From IDS-8 sp040902105 (GTDB taxonomy: Bacteria > Pseudomonadota > Gammaproteobacteria > Steroidobacterales > Woeseiaceae): a stretch of 64,000 nucleotides of DNA. Location: contig JBBDXW010000033.1 of NCBI GenBank assembly GCA_040902105.1, positions 62,001 through 126,000 of the forward strand. Reading direction: 5' to 3'. Within the stretch, counting starts at the first letter, position 1. Every line of letters starts with the position of its first letter. A program made the position numbers and the translations under genes. Under the pieces are notes generated by a model. That model was given only the letters and a program-made list of their open reading frames with translations, had not been told where the DNA came from and did not search any database. Shown here piece after piece: positions 18,913 to 28,928 of this stretch.

Positions 18913-19485
18913 TCAGAACTTGCCGAGGGCGTGTTGCGCCCCCTCGAGATCGAGCTCTCCGCGCTGCATGCGGCTCACGACGTCGACGATTTGCTCGATG
19001 TGTTTCTCGAGGATCTCGCCCATGTGCATTTTGATGAGTTCGCCGTCCGCGGAAACGAGCATGGTGACCGGCAGGCCCACGAAATCCGAGCCTGAAGTCT
19101 CGGCCGCCGCCATGGCGTCTTCCTGGCCAATCAGAATCGGGTAGTTGAACTCCGCCGTCTCGGCATAAGCAACAACGTCTTCCTGAAAATCGACCGCAAC
19201 GCCGATCACCTGCAGCGTGTCCGCGCCGTGTGCCGCCTGGGTCTTTTTCAACAACGGAATTTCACGGCGACACGGTGCGCACCACGTCGCCCAGAAATTG
19301 ACGAGCCGGGCTTGGCCATCCCATTCGGACAGGTCGCGCATGTTTCCGTCGAGATCGGGAAGCGCGAACGCGATTCGGCTCTCCGGCAGGGCATCGGCGG
19401 GCTCTCCCGTCCACTTCTGCTGTAACAGGTATCCTCCGGCAGCGGCCATGACCAGCACCACCAGAGCCAGGATTTTTTTCATCAT
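18913..19485 (-). CDS. TlpA-family thioredoxin-like lipid-anchored or secreted protein
   Basis: 190 residues. A Lys-rich start and hydrophobic stretch (MMKKILALVVLVMAAAGGYLL) act as signal or membrane anchor. The TlpA/ResA-like domain follows, with active site NFWATWCAPCRREIPLL and the cis-Pro region GLPVTMLVSADGELI. Such proteins reduce periplasmic disulfides, often taking electrons from DsbD, whose gene lies 26 bases upstream on the same strand. The long open frame running back into dsbD is an artefact; ATG 19485 is followed at once by a second ATG. The role in cytochrome or other maturation is inferred. Confidence 0.88.
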   Translation of the reverse strand: MMKKILALVVLVMAAAGGYLLQQKWTGEPADALPESRIAFALPDLDGNMRDLSEWDGQARLVNFWATWCAPCRREIPLLKKTQAAHGADTLQVIGVAVDFQEDVVAYAETAEFNYPILIGQEDAMAAAETSGSDFVGLPVTMLVSADGELIKMHMGEILEKHIEQIVDVVSRMQRGELDLEGAQHALGKF

Positions 19486-19511
19486 CGCTCTCTTGTTTCG
19501 ATTGTCCGGAT

Positions 19512-21431
19512 TCAACTGTCCGGGTTCTGCGCGGCAATGGTGCGGGCAGCGGTTGCGCTTTGCACGTGAGCCCTGAAGTCTTCTGCGTCCATGAAACCGA
19601 CGACTTCGAAACCCTGTCGTTGCACGCCGTCCGGTCCGAAAAAAACGATCGTCGGCGGCCCGAACACGCCAAACTGTTTGAGAAGCGCCTGATCGTCCGG
19701 GTCGTTGGCCGTGACGTCGGCCTGCAGAAGCACGGTGCCGGACAGCGCCTCCTGTACGCCCGCGTCGGTAAACGTGTAGTGCTCCATTTCGAGGCAGGAC
19801 ACGCACCAGTCCGCATAGAAATCGAGCATCGCCGACTTGCCTTGCGCTGCCGCCGCGGAAAGCGCCGCATCGAGATCTGCAACCGTTTTGACGCGCCGGA
19901 ATTCGAGGCCGCGTGTCTCGACCCCGGCGGTTCGGCCGCCGGCGCTCAGGCCTGCGAGCGGCTGCATGAGGCTGTGGCCCCCAGCAAGCGAACCGAGAAT
20001 CAGAACGGCACCGTAAATGACGGCGAGCAGGCCAAAACCTTTGCCGAGTTTCTGTGTGGCAGCCGATTGCGGCGTCAAGGTGGTCAGTCCGCCCAGGTAA
20101 ACGCCTGCCATGAAAATCAGCACGCCCCACAGGGCCAGCGTGACCGTGCCGGGGAGAATCCGTGACAGCATCCAGATCGCGAGGCCCAGCATCATGAAGC
20201 CGAATGCATTCTTTACGGCAACCATCCACGGGCCCGCTTTCGGCAACAGCTTGCCGGCCGAAGCGCCGACCGCGAGCAGCGGCGCGCCCATGCCGAGGCT
20301 GAGCGCGAACAACGCCGCGCCGCCGCGCAGCATGTCGCCGGTCTGGCCGATGACGGTCAGTGTTGCGACCAGCGGCGGAGCGACGCAGGCCGTGACGATG
20401 AGCGATGACAGCGCACCCATGATGAACGCGCCTATGACGGTGCCGCTTTTCTGTTTGCCGCTCAGGGTGGCGAGCCGGGTCTGCAGCGCCGACGGCATTT
20501 GCAGATCGAACAGACCGAACATGCCGAGCGCCAGCACCACGAACAGCCCGGCGAACAGGGTCAACACCCAGGGCTGGTTGAAGATCGCCTGAAGCTGAAT
20601 GCCGACGGCGGCGGCGGCTACACCCGCGCCGGTGTAGACCAATGCCATGCCCATTACGTAGGTGAACGCAAGGGTGAATCCGCGCGCAGGGGTGACAGTG
20701 CTGCCTTCCCTGTTGCCTTCGCCGGCAATGATGCCCGACAGTATCGGCACCATCGGCAGAACGCAGGGCGTAAATGCGAGCAAGAGGCCTGCGCCGAAAA
20801 AGGTTGCAAGGACAACCCACATGCCGGCGCCCGAAATGAGCGCCGCGAGCCGCGCCTGTTCCGACACGGGCGCCCCGCTGCCCCCTGTGCCGATCGCCGA
20901 CAATGCGCTCACGGCTGTCGCGGTCGGTAAGGACACGGTCAGCGCGCGCGCCACCGGCACGTAGCAAATGCCGCCGTCGGCGCAGCCCTGGTATTTGACC
21001 TCGAGTTCGAGGTCCAGCGCTTCGGGAGTCGCCCGGGCCAGTGGCAGCGTGGCAATGACGTCGGTGTGATACACCTCCATGTCACCGAAGTACGGGTCGG
21101 ATTTCATTTCTCCCTGCGGCAGGTCCAGTCTGCCGAGCTGAACCCGAGTCGCGGACGTCGCCGCGGATATCTTGTCCTTGTAGAGGTAATAGCCCGGCGC
21201 GACCTGGATGGAAATCTCGACGGTGTTGCCGTCGATTGCCTTCAGCATCGGCCGGAAAGCCTCGTCCACCGGCAGAAATTCGGATTCGCCGAACGCGGTG
21301 AAGGTGTCGCCGAGCTCGATTTTCGAGCCGGGCGCCGCATCCTGGGAGTGCACGGGCAGGGCGCCAAGCAGCAGTACCGCCAGTGCGGGAAACCGCCGGA
21401 GACCCGATAATTTTCGCGGCATTTTCTGCAT
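19512..21431 (-). CDS. dsbD: Thiol:disulfide interchange protein DsbD
   Basis: About 639 residues. It has three parts: a signal peptide and periplasmic alpha domain with the cysteine pair YQGCADGGICYVP; a central membrane domain of eight helices with the paired cysteines in AFTPCVLPMVP and VTACVAPPLV; and a C-terminal thioredoxin-like domain with FYADWCVSCLEME. It carries electrons from cytoplasmic thioredoxin to periplasmic reductases, presumably including the TlpA-like protein downstream. The start (ATG 21431 or 21422) has no strong ribosome site. Confidence 0.95.
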   Translation of the reverse strand: MQKMPRKLSGLRRFPALAVLLLGALPVHSQDAAPGSKIELGDTFTAFGESEFLPVDEAFRPMLKAIDGNTVEISIQVAPGYYLYKDKISAATSATRVQLGRLDLPQGEMKSDPYFGDMEVYHTDVIATLPLARATPEALDLELEVKYQGCADGGICYVPVARALTVSLPTATAVSALSAIGTGGSGAPVSEQARLAALISGAGMWVVLATFFGAGLLLAFTPCVLPMVPILSGIIAGEGNREGSTVTPARGFTLAFTYVMGMALVYTGAGVAAAAVGIQLQAIFNQPWVLTLFAGLFVVLALGMFGLFDLQMPSALQTRLATLSGKQKSGTVIGAFIMGALSSLIVTACVAPPLVATLTVIGQTGDMLRGGAALFALSLGMGAPLLAVGASAGKLLPKAGPWMVAVKNAFGFMMLGLAIWMLSRILPGTVTLALWGVLIFMAGVYLGGLTTLTPQSAATQKLGKGFGLLAVIYGAVLILGSLAGGHSLMQPLAGLSAGGRTAGVETRGLEFRRVKTVADLDAALSAAAAQGKSAMLDFYADWCVSCLEMEHYTFTDAGVQEALSGTVLLQADVTANDPDDQALLKQFGVFGPPTIVFFGPDGVQRQGFEVVGFMDAEDFRAHVQSATAARTIAAQNPDS

Positions 21432-21701
21432 AGTGTGGTTCAGTTCGAGCCCGTTCCGCCCCGGTGGTTGACGATAGACCCTGCGATGGTGCCGAATGTT
21501 ACCGACTATGCCGGCAATACGCCTCATATCGGGCGCACAGGCTGCCGTCGCTCGGGCCAGCCCCCGTTGCCATTGTGCCGGAACGGCAGGTTAACGGGGG
21601 CACACGTCGGCGTCATGGAACCAGGCCGCAATTCCCGCCGCGCCGTTCCCACCGCGCCGAGGTCTTTTCCATCTCTTCGATCCTATATTCGGCGCTGCCC
21701 C

Positions 21702-21729
21702 TTGAATTTTGCCGCGCCGTCCCTATCAT
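21702..21729 (+). promoter_or_regulatory. Probable heat-shock or sigma-70 promoter of groESL
   Basis: CTTGAA at 21702-21707 and CCCTATCAT at 21721-21729 resemble the -35 and -10 elements of heat-shock sigma-32. The same bases can be read as sigma-70 boxes (TTGAAT and TATCAT) with a short 15-base spacer. The CIRCE operator overlaps the end of the -10, so HrcA binding would block RNA polymerase. This is inference from spacing and consensus. Confidence 0.55.
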
Positions 21730-21755
21730 TAGCACTCCCTGAGGTCGAGTGCTAA
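21729..21755. promoter_or_regulatory. CIRCE operator (HrcA-binding inverted repeat)
   Basis: A perfect TTAGCACTC-N9-GAGTGCTAA, the CIRCE consensus bound by the heat-shock repressor HrcA. It lies 66 bases upstream of the groES start. It predicts an hrcA gene elsewhere in the genome and derepression of groESL on heat stress. Confidence 0.96.
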
Positions 21756-21820
21756 CCGGCCGCGACCCGCAGAAAACCATAAGTCGGTTAATAATCAATA
21801 GTTTAGAGGAGTACTAATCG

Positions 21821-22111
21821 ATGAAGATTCGTCCGCTTCATGATCGAGTCATCGTTAAGCGCATGGAAGAAGAGCGCACGTCACCCGGTGGAATCGTCAT
21901 TCCTGACACGGCCGCCGAAAAGCCGATCAAGGGCGAGGTCATTGCCGTCGGCAATGGCAAGATTCTCGAGAACGGCGAAATACGTGCATTGGACATCAAA
22001 GCCGGCGACAAGGTGCTGTTCGGCAAGTACAGCGGCACCGAAGTCAAGGTCGACGGCGAAGAGCTGCTCGTGATGAAGGAAGACGACATCATGGCCGTCA
22101 TCGAAGGCTAG
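21821..22111 (+). CDS. groS: Co-chaperonin GroES
   Basis: 96 residues, the normal length. It begins MKIRPLHDRVIVKRMEEERT. It carries the mobile loop (TSPGGIVIPDTAAEKP), which docks onto GroEL, and ends in EEDDIMAV-type sequence. It caps the GroEL ring during protein folding in the cytoplasm. A strong ribosome site (GAGGAG) precedes ATG 21821. Cotranscribed with groEL, 60 bases downstream. Confidence 0.98.
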   Translation: MKIRPLHDRVIVKRMEEERTSPGGIVIPDTAAEKPIKGEVIAVGNGKILENGEIRALDIKAGDKVLFGKYSGTEVKVDGEELLVMKEDDIMAVIEG

Positions 22112-22171
22112 ACGTCGCCTCCTGATCAACACGCTCTACGTAAAAGACACATCACTACAGAGGATAGTTAC

Positions 22172-23815
<1,644 letters not shown>

Positions 23816-23839
23816 TCATCCGCTTGCCTCGCAAGCCAA

Positions 23840-23868
23840 AAAGCCCCGCAACCGCGGGGCTTTTTTTG
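23840..23868 (+). terminator. Rho-independent terminator after groEL
   Basis: AAGCCCCGC-AACC-GCGGGGCTT hairpin followed by a run of T, 25 bases after the groEL stop. Confidence 0.95.
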
Positions 23869-23989
23869 CCCATCTGATAATCCCGGTCCGGTTACGCAGA
23901 CGCCGGGGACGCGCTCTCTGACACGCCCAGGGCCCTCTCGGTAACGGTCATCCCGTTACGCCTGGAAGGCCCGAGCCCTTATATACTGG

Positions 23990-24025
23990 AAACAAAAAAA
24001 CAAAGCCACGCTATTGCGTGGCTTT
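23990..24025 (-). terminator. Rho-independent terminator of the PEP-CTERM gene
   Basis: AAAGCCACGC-TATT-GCGTGGCTTT at 24002-24025. On the minus strand it is followed by a T-rich tract (23990-24001 read in reverse), 27 bases beyond the stop of the PEP-CTERM gene. Confidence 0.85.
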
Positions 24026-24051
24026 GCCTCTTGAGGTCGCTATGGAGAAAG

Positions 24052-24528
24052 TCAGACTTGCAGGTCCGAACTCCTTCCCAGCCGCCGGCGGGTGGCCGCG
24101 AAGCCGATAACCCAGAGCCCCAGTCCCAGCAGGCCAAGCGTTCCCGGTTCCGGTACGGAAATCGTTTCCGATCCCGGGTTGGCGGTGAAACTGTGATCTG
24201 CGTTGACCCGAAAGAACCCAAAGGAACCGTCACTACCGGTGAAGATGGTGCTGCCATCCAAGTTAAGGCTCCAGCTAACTGACGCGAAAAGGCCACCGCC
24301 GCCAATCTCCCACAGGTAATCGCCGGCCTCTACGTCGAGATCCCATGACTGGAACCCAAAAATGACTCCACCCCAGGAGCCACTGGCATTGGTTGGCCCG
24401 GAAAGGTCCCAGTCGCCACCCGCAGCGAGGCCGCCCGTCAGGACATTGATTTGAATCGGTATCGCGGAAGCCGTGTTGGCGGCCAGCGCCAGGCATCCTG
24501 TAGCCAATAAACCCAGAATCTTTTTCAT
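24052..24528 (-). CDS. PEP-CTERM sorting domain protein
   Basis: 158 residues. It has an N-terminal signal peptide (MKKILGLLATGCLALAANTASA) and a glycine- and aromatic-rich secreted domain. The C-terminal sorting tail is complete: VPEPGTLGLLGLGLWVIGFAATRRR, that is, a PEP motif, a membrane helix and an arginine cluster. Exosortase (EpsH) cleaves such tails in bacteria that make extracellular polysaccharide. The ATG at 24528 has AGGTGAG upstream; an earlier in-frame ATG at 24588 would spoil the signal peptide. The role of the secreted domain is unknown. Confidence 0.92.
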   Translation of the reverse strand: MKKILGLLATGCLALAANTASAIPIQINVLTGGLAAGGDWDLSGPTNASGSWGGVIFGFQSWDLDVEAGDYLWEIGGGGLFASVSWSLNLDGSTIFTGSDGSFGFFRVNADHSFTANPGSETISVPEPGTLGLLGLGLWVIGFAATRRRLGRSSDLQV

Positions 24529-24803
24529 TGGTTTTCTCACCTGAACGTGCATGAATGTAACGTTTGGCGGTAACAAAGCAACTTGCATGCCACATCCAAA
24601 TATCTGTTTATAATCAGTGTATTATCTTCAACACTCACCCCGGTGCCAGATGGACATGTAAATGCTTCCGACACCCTTGGGGCCGACGAGCCACCGGTTC
24701 TGTTGCGCCTGCGCAAATACTCGGCCAACCGCGCAACTCAACGAACAAGGCCCACCCGTGGCCTGTTTCGGCAATTGCGTCGGCAATCGCGAAAATCCGC
24801 CGT

Positions 24804-25022
24804 CTAGTGAATTCTCTGCAGGCTTTCGCAGGTGCAGAATATTCCTTCCTCGTTTTCGCGATCCATGCGCGACGGGTACCGATCCCTGCAAACCCAGGTC
24901 TCACCCACAGGACACTGCTCGCCTGCCCGGCGCTCCGGTGGGGGCGAATAGCCGCTCGACGCGCAACTCTCGACAAGCACGGCAAGCACAATAATGCTCG
25001 CTGACTTCATACCGGATTTCAT
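24804..25022 (-). CDS. Small cysteine-rich secreted protein or lipoprotein
   Basis: 72 residues. The N-terminus is a short signal sequence (MKSASIIVLAVLVESCASSG). The cysteine near its end could be a lipobox, though the Glu before Ser is unusual. The mature part has four cysteines (GEQCPVGETWVCRDRYPSRM and GIFCTCESL). The pattern suggests a small metal-binding or disulfide-bonded fold. Its ATG overlaps the stop of the FkbM gene as ATGA, so the two are translationally coupled. I do not recognise a named family. Confidence 0.7.
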   Translation of the reverse strand: MKSGMKSASIIVLAVLVESCASSGYSPPPERRAGEQCPVGETWVCRDRYPSRMDRENEEGIFCTCESLQRIH

Positions 25023-25762
25023 GGCTCATGATCCCCGCTGCCAGAGCTCATAAACGAGATTTCCCGTCCAGTCTCGGATATCGCAAAGATCCGGTAGCCG
25101 GCGCCGCGAAGCCTGGCAATCATTTTCGCAGTTTTTTCCGGGCCAAAGCCGGCAAACCGGTGATGGAATTCGACCAGTAGCTGCCGGGGTTGGACCGGGG
25201 ATTGCAGCAAACGATCCAGTACCTCGTACTCGGCTCCTTCGATATCCATTTTCAGAATATCGATGCGGCCGTGTCCCAGTTCGGCCAGGATACTGGCCAG
25301 GCAGTACGCTGGCACCACGATGGCGTCGTCCTGCGCCCGGTCGTCGGCCACCATCGTATACATGACCGTCGACTTGCTGCCGTCCCGTTTGAGCCGTGGA
25401 AAGAGTGTCAGAGTGCCGTCAACGGCCGTGACGGCCCAGGGGTGAAAGTGGAAATTCGGCGGCATGCCGCGTGCCGCGAGCCAGTCGATGCTCGACGGCG
25501 TCGGGTCGAACGCGTGCACCTGCAGCTCGAACCTGCGAATCAGGGCAAGGTCGAAATCGACGTCTTCGCCGATGCCGAGCGAGTAAACGATGCTTTTTTC
25601 GTCGAGCACGTCCGGGTGAAACAACCAGCCGCCTTCCCTGGCGACGTGAATGTCGATCTCGGGTTTCAGCCGCAGTTCTTTACCGACCAGCCTTTTGAAG
25701 AACAGCTTCTTGCGCTGATAGCCGGAGCTTTTCTCGATTTTTTTCCAGGCAGCAATTGCCAT
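25019..25762 (-). CDS. FkbM family methyltransferase
   Basis: 247 residues. The Rossmann-like SAM domain of FkbM proteins is visible: IVYSLGIGEDVDFDLAL, VHAFDPTPSSIDWL, FHPWAVTAVDGTLTLF and the typical IDILKMDIEGAEYEVLDRLL. FkbM proteins O-methylate sugars or small molecules, often on surface polysaccharides. It lies nine bases after the pectic-lyase-like gene and overlaps the small Cys-rich gene by four bases. Substrate unknown. Confidence 0.9.
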   Translation of the reverse strand: MAIAAWKKIEKSSGYQRKKLFFKRLVGKELRLKPEIDIHVAREGGWLFHPDVLDEKSIVYSLGIGEDVDFDLALIRRFELQVHAFDPTPSSIDWLAARGMPPNFHFHPWAVTAVDGTLTLFPRLKRDGSKSTVMYTMVADDRAQDDAIVVPAYCLASILAELGHGRIDILKMDIEGAEYEVLDRLLQSPVQPRQLLVEFHHRFAGFGPEKTAKMIARLRGAGYRIFAISETGREISFMSSGSGDHEP

Positions 25763-25771
25763 GCGTTTTCG

Positions 25772-27361
25772 CTACTGCCGTGCCAGCCAGTGGATCAGGA
25801 CGTTCATATTCCGCAGATACTCCGCCGTGGATATCCCGACGGCAGGCGTGTCGGCGGTGAACGGGGAGGTGTCGCTTTCGTCGCCCACGTCGGTGCCGGA
25901 AAAATCGCCGCGCACGGACTCCCTCGAGCCGTCACCGCGATAGGGATGACTCGTCTGCGGCAACGGCGCCGGCCAGTAGCCGGTGCTGTTGAGCCTGCTC
26001 ACGACGTCAGCCGCCTGTGTGCCGGGATTCTGCGGCTCTACCGGCGCGTACGCGTCCGCAAAGAAGCGCGGCAGGTCCGCGGCGCCCTTATCGGGCATGA
26101 GCGGAGAAGAGTCGGCAATGTCTTGCGGAGACGCGGAGCGTGCCTCCTCGTAGCGTTTGCGCAGGCCGTCAATGTCGATGCGGCGAAAGGCCGAGTAGTG
26201 CCCGAGGATGTTGCGCGAGTCGTAGTCCGCGTAATACTCGCCGTTGACGACGTTCGAACCGCGACGATGCACGTACAACGGCTTGTCGGTGTCCGATTCG
26301 ATGAACGTCGGGTGCGTCGCGCCCCGGTCAGTTGACCCGCCGGCCAGCCGGCGCGCGTCAAGCCAATCGATCGCCTCGGGCACGCGGGCGAGAAACCTGC
26401 TCTCTCCCGTGAGACCGAAATACGAGATCAGGTGATCGATATTGCTCGCCGTCGTATGCGTTGCGAGCGCCCGCGGTTCATAGGTGCGCGCCGCCGCAGG
26501 ATGCAGATCGAGCGTGTACTGCAGCGACCACCCGGGCTGCTCCGGGCTTTGCTGCGTTAGCACGAAGAAATTCATGCCGCGGGTAATCGAATCGAGCAGC
26601 TGCCGGTCGCCAAGAACGCGGTAGCAGAGGATGAGGAACGAGATGTTCTCTGCCGCGACATCGTCGTTGAAAGTCAGATACGACGTGTAGTCGGGGTGTC
26701 CCGGCCTGGAATATTCGTACTTGAGCGGATAGCGCTGCGGCCAGCCGCCGACCGGATATTGGCTGTCGAGAACGAACTGAATGGCCTTATCCAGCGGTGC
26801 CTTATAGCGCGGATCGAGTTTCTCGACGTACAGGCGCAACAGGAACTTCGCGGCGTCGGTGGTGACCTGATCGTCAAAGGTGGCATTGCCGTAGTAGTGC
26901 TGGAACTCCTCGAGACGCCACGCGTTACGGCCGATCGTCGCATACCATTGCTCGAGCGAGCGTTCCCCGGCGAAGTCGACCAGGTAGTTCCAGCCGCCGC
27001 TCGGGTGTTGACCCCACACCAGCGCGGCGGCGACCTGTCTGGCGGCTTCGTAATAGTCTTCGTCGCCTGTTGCATGATACGCATCGAGAAAAACATGGCC
27101 CATGCTCGACGTGCCCGGCGGCTGCAGCCAGATCATCGTCTCGTACGCCTCCATCTCGCCCCAGCGCCGCGAGAAGTCCGGCAGGTAGTTCCACAGGTAA
27201 CCGCCCCGGTAACTGACTTGCCCGGTCATAAACGCGGTCGCGCGCTTCATCGCATCCAGAACCGCCTGTCGCTCGGGCGCTGCCGCGTGCGAGGGTGCAC
27301 TGAACAGCGCAACGTAGCCGATCAGCACACAGGTACCCACCGAACGTGAAATACCCTGCAT
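25772..27361 (-). CDS. Secreted pectic acid lyase-like (alpha-toroid) protein
   Basis: 529 residues from ATG 27361. A signal peptide is seen (MQGISRSVGTCVLIGYVALFSAPSHA), then a helical toroid domain with GGWNYLVDF, GGWPQRYPLKYEY and the YLTFNDDVAAENISFLIL segment. These recall pectate lyase family PL10 / Pectic_lyase (PF09492). The C-terminal third is rich in aromatic and acidic residues. Family PL10 cuts polygalacturonate; whether this one does is not certain, because I cannot confirm the catalytic Arg and Asp without alignment. First gene of an operon with the FkbM and Cys-rich genes. Confidence 0.72.
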   Translation of the reverse strand: MQGISRSVGTCVLIGYVALFSAPSHAAAPERQAVLDAMKRATAFMTGQVSYRGGYLWNYLPDFSRRWGEMEAYETMIWLQPPGTSSMGHVFLDAYHATGDEDYYEAARQVAAALVWGQHPSGGWNYLVDFAGERSLEQWYATIGRNAWRLEEFQHYYGNATFDDQVTTDAAKFLLRLYVEKLDPRYKAPLDKAIQFVLDSQYPVGGWPQRYPLKYEYSRPGHPDYTSYLTFNDDVAAENISFLILCYRVLGDRQLLDSITRGMNFFVLTQQSPEQPGWSLQYTLDLHPAAARTYEPRALATHTTASNIDHLISYFGLTGESRFLARVPEAIDWLDARRLAGGSTDRGATHPTFIESDTDKPLYVHRRGSNVVNGEYYADYDSRNILGHYSAFRRIDIDGLRKRYEEARSASPQDIADSSPLMPDKGAADLPRFFADAYAPVEPQNPGTQAADVVSRLNSTGYWPAPLPQTSHPYRGDGSRESVRGDFSGTDVGDESDTSPFTADTPAVGISTAEYLRNMNVLIHWLARQ

Positions 27362-27601
27362 TCGGGCCGTCCCGTTCACTCGCGGAAGAGGGCGAGAGCC
27401 TAGCATAGGTCCCCTGTAAACCAGGTCCGGCCCGAAGACCGCGACACCGGAAATCAATGTAGCAAGTACATAGCTGGCGGTAAATTATCCCTCGCAACGG
27501 CGAGCGATCGCGACGAAATGCAGCCGCTATCCGCCGCTCACGTCTGGCACATTTCTTGCTGCCCAACGGTGCGGTATGGCAACGGTAATCGGGAGACGAA
27601 C

Positions 27602-28081
27602 ATGGGCAAGAACGCGATAGAAATACTGAAAGACGATCATCGGAAGGTGAAAGACCTTCTCAGCCAGCTGGTTGAAACGACGACGCGCGCGGAGAAGACG
27701 CGCCGGCAGCTGCTGGACAAGATCGAGCATGAGCTCGTCATTCACACACATATCGAAGAGGAAATCTTCTATCCCGCATTCAAGAAAGCGGGAAATTCCG
27801 ACTTTGCGAAGGTTTACTTCGAGGCCCTGGAAGAGCATCGGGCGGTGGATGACCTCGTAATGCCGGACCTCAAAAAAACTGAGCCAAGCAGCGAAAAATT
27901 TTCAGGACGGGCGAAAGTGCTGAAAGAACTGGTCGAGCATCACGCCGACGAGGAAGAAAAGGATATGTTCAAAAAGGCGGCGCAAGCGATGTCAAAGGAA
28001 GAGCTTGCGGATCTCGGCAACAAGATGAGCGGACGGAAGCATGAGCTGCAGAAACAGATGACCGAAAGCAAGGCAGCCTAA
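27602..28081 (+). CDS. Hemerythrin domain-containing protein
   Basis: 159 residues. The HHE pattern of hemerythrin-like proteins is present: ILKDDHRKVKDLL, then ELVIHTHIEEEIFYPAF, then EALEEHRAVDDLV and LKELVEHHADEEEKDMF. These His/Glu residues would bind a di-iron centre that senses or carries oxygen or nitric oxide. Start ATG 27602 follows GGGAGA. Single-gene unit followed by a REP pair. Confidence 0.93.
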   Translation: MGKNAIEILKDDHRKVKDLLSQLVETTTRAEKTRRQLLDKIEHELVIHTHIEEEIFYPAFKKAGNSDFAKVYFEALEEHRAVDDLVMPDLKKTEPSSEKFSGRAKVLKELVEHHADEEEKDMFKKAAQAMSKEELADLGNKMSGRKHELQKQMTESKAA

Positions 28082-28103
28082 GAAAGTTCTGGATTCGAGC
28101 GCT

Positions 28104-28178
28104 GTAGGAGCCCGCCATTGCGGGCGATGGTTGGCCATTGGCAAAGGCGGTCGGTCGCCCGCAATGGCGGGCTCCTAC
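28104..28178. repeat. Paired inverted REP-like element C
   Basis: GTAGGAGCCCGCCATTGCGGG at 28104 and its inverse ending in GCTCCTAC at 28178, with a 26-base spacer. The two halves are in the opposite arrangement to pairs B, D and E: the TAGGAGC ends point outward. It lies between the converging hemerythrin and msrQ genes. Confidence 0.93.
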
Positions 28179-28195
28179 ACGCCGCGGTCGTCGGG

Positions 28196-28885
28196 TCAGT
28201 CGTATTCCGGCGCCGTGGAGCTGGCATCCTGCCTGATGCCTGTTCGGATGACGGGTTGGACTGGCACATCCCTTTCAGCTCGTTTGCGCTTGCGTTTCAA
28301 GTACCTGTGCAAGCGGGAGCCGAGCAGCACGGTCAATATCGCCGCGTAAACAGCCGGGTCGCTGGTGTCCAGTTTCACCTGCCACCAGAAATGCCAGACG
28401 CCGAGGAGGCCGACCAGGTAAACGCTGTAATGCAATTGTTGCCAGCGCTTGCCCATGCGTCGCCGGAGGCCGTTGGTGGACGTCGCGGCCATGGCGATCA
28501 GTAACAGAAACGCGGTAAAGCCGATGGTGATAAAGGGCCGCTCGACGATATCCTCGGCAATCGCCGACATCAGCAGGCTCTGGTCGAGGATTAGCCACGT
28601 CAGAAAGTGCATCAGTACGTAAAAGAATGTGAACAGCCCGAGCATACGCCGGAAGCGCAGCAGCCAGTTCCAGCCGGTGATGACTCTTAAGGGCGTTACG
28701 GTGAGCGTAATCATGATGAAACGAAGGCCCCAGATGCCGAAGCGATCCTGGATCGCCTCGACCGGATTTGCGCCGAGGTCGCCGGTTACTTCGAACGCGT
28801 CAGTGACGACAAGAATCGCCGGCACCAGGCAAAGTGCAAAAACGACCGGCTTCCAGATGAAGCGAATTTGCGTAAGGACAGTCAC
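28196..28885 (-). CDS. msrQ: Protein-methionine-sulfoxide reductase heme-binding subunit MsrQ
   Basis: About 229 residues with six membrane helices of the ferric-reductase-like heme fold. Motifs match MsrQ/YedZ: GANPVEAIQDRFG, LTVTPLRVITGWNWLLRFRRMLGLF, YVLMHFLTWLILDQ and KRWQQLHYSVYLVGLLGVWHFWWQVK with heme-ligand histidines. It takes electrons from the quinone pool and passes them to MsrP. The open frame begins at 28990 inside msrP. The GTG at 28885 matches the family start but has a weak ribosome site. Confidence 0.92.
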   Translation of the reverse strand: MTVLTQIRFIWKPVVFALCLVPAILVVTDAFEVTGDLGANPVEAIQDRFGIWGLRFIMITLTVTPLRVITGWNWLLRFRRMLGLFTFFYVLMHFLTWLILDQSLLMSAIAEDIVERPFITIGFTAFLLLIAMAATSTNGLRRRMGKRWQQLHYSVYLVGLLGVWHFWWQVKLDTSDPAVYAAILTVLLGSRLHRYLKRKRKRAERDVPVQPVIRTGIRQDASSTAPEYD

Positions 28886-28928
28886 TTGCCAGGGGCGATT
28901 TTCAGGCGCGATTTCGCAAGCGTCATCG

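Noticed and set aside
18913..20967. 684-codon frame joining antisense-like sequence with a thioredoxin domain
   Set aside because: Only the last 190 codons are real (the TlpA-like protein from 19485). The remainder is read through dsbD in the wrong frame.
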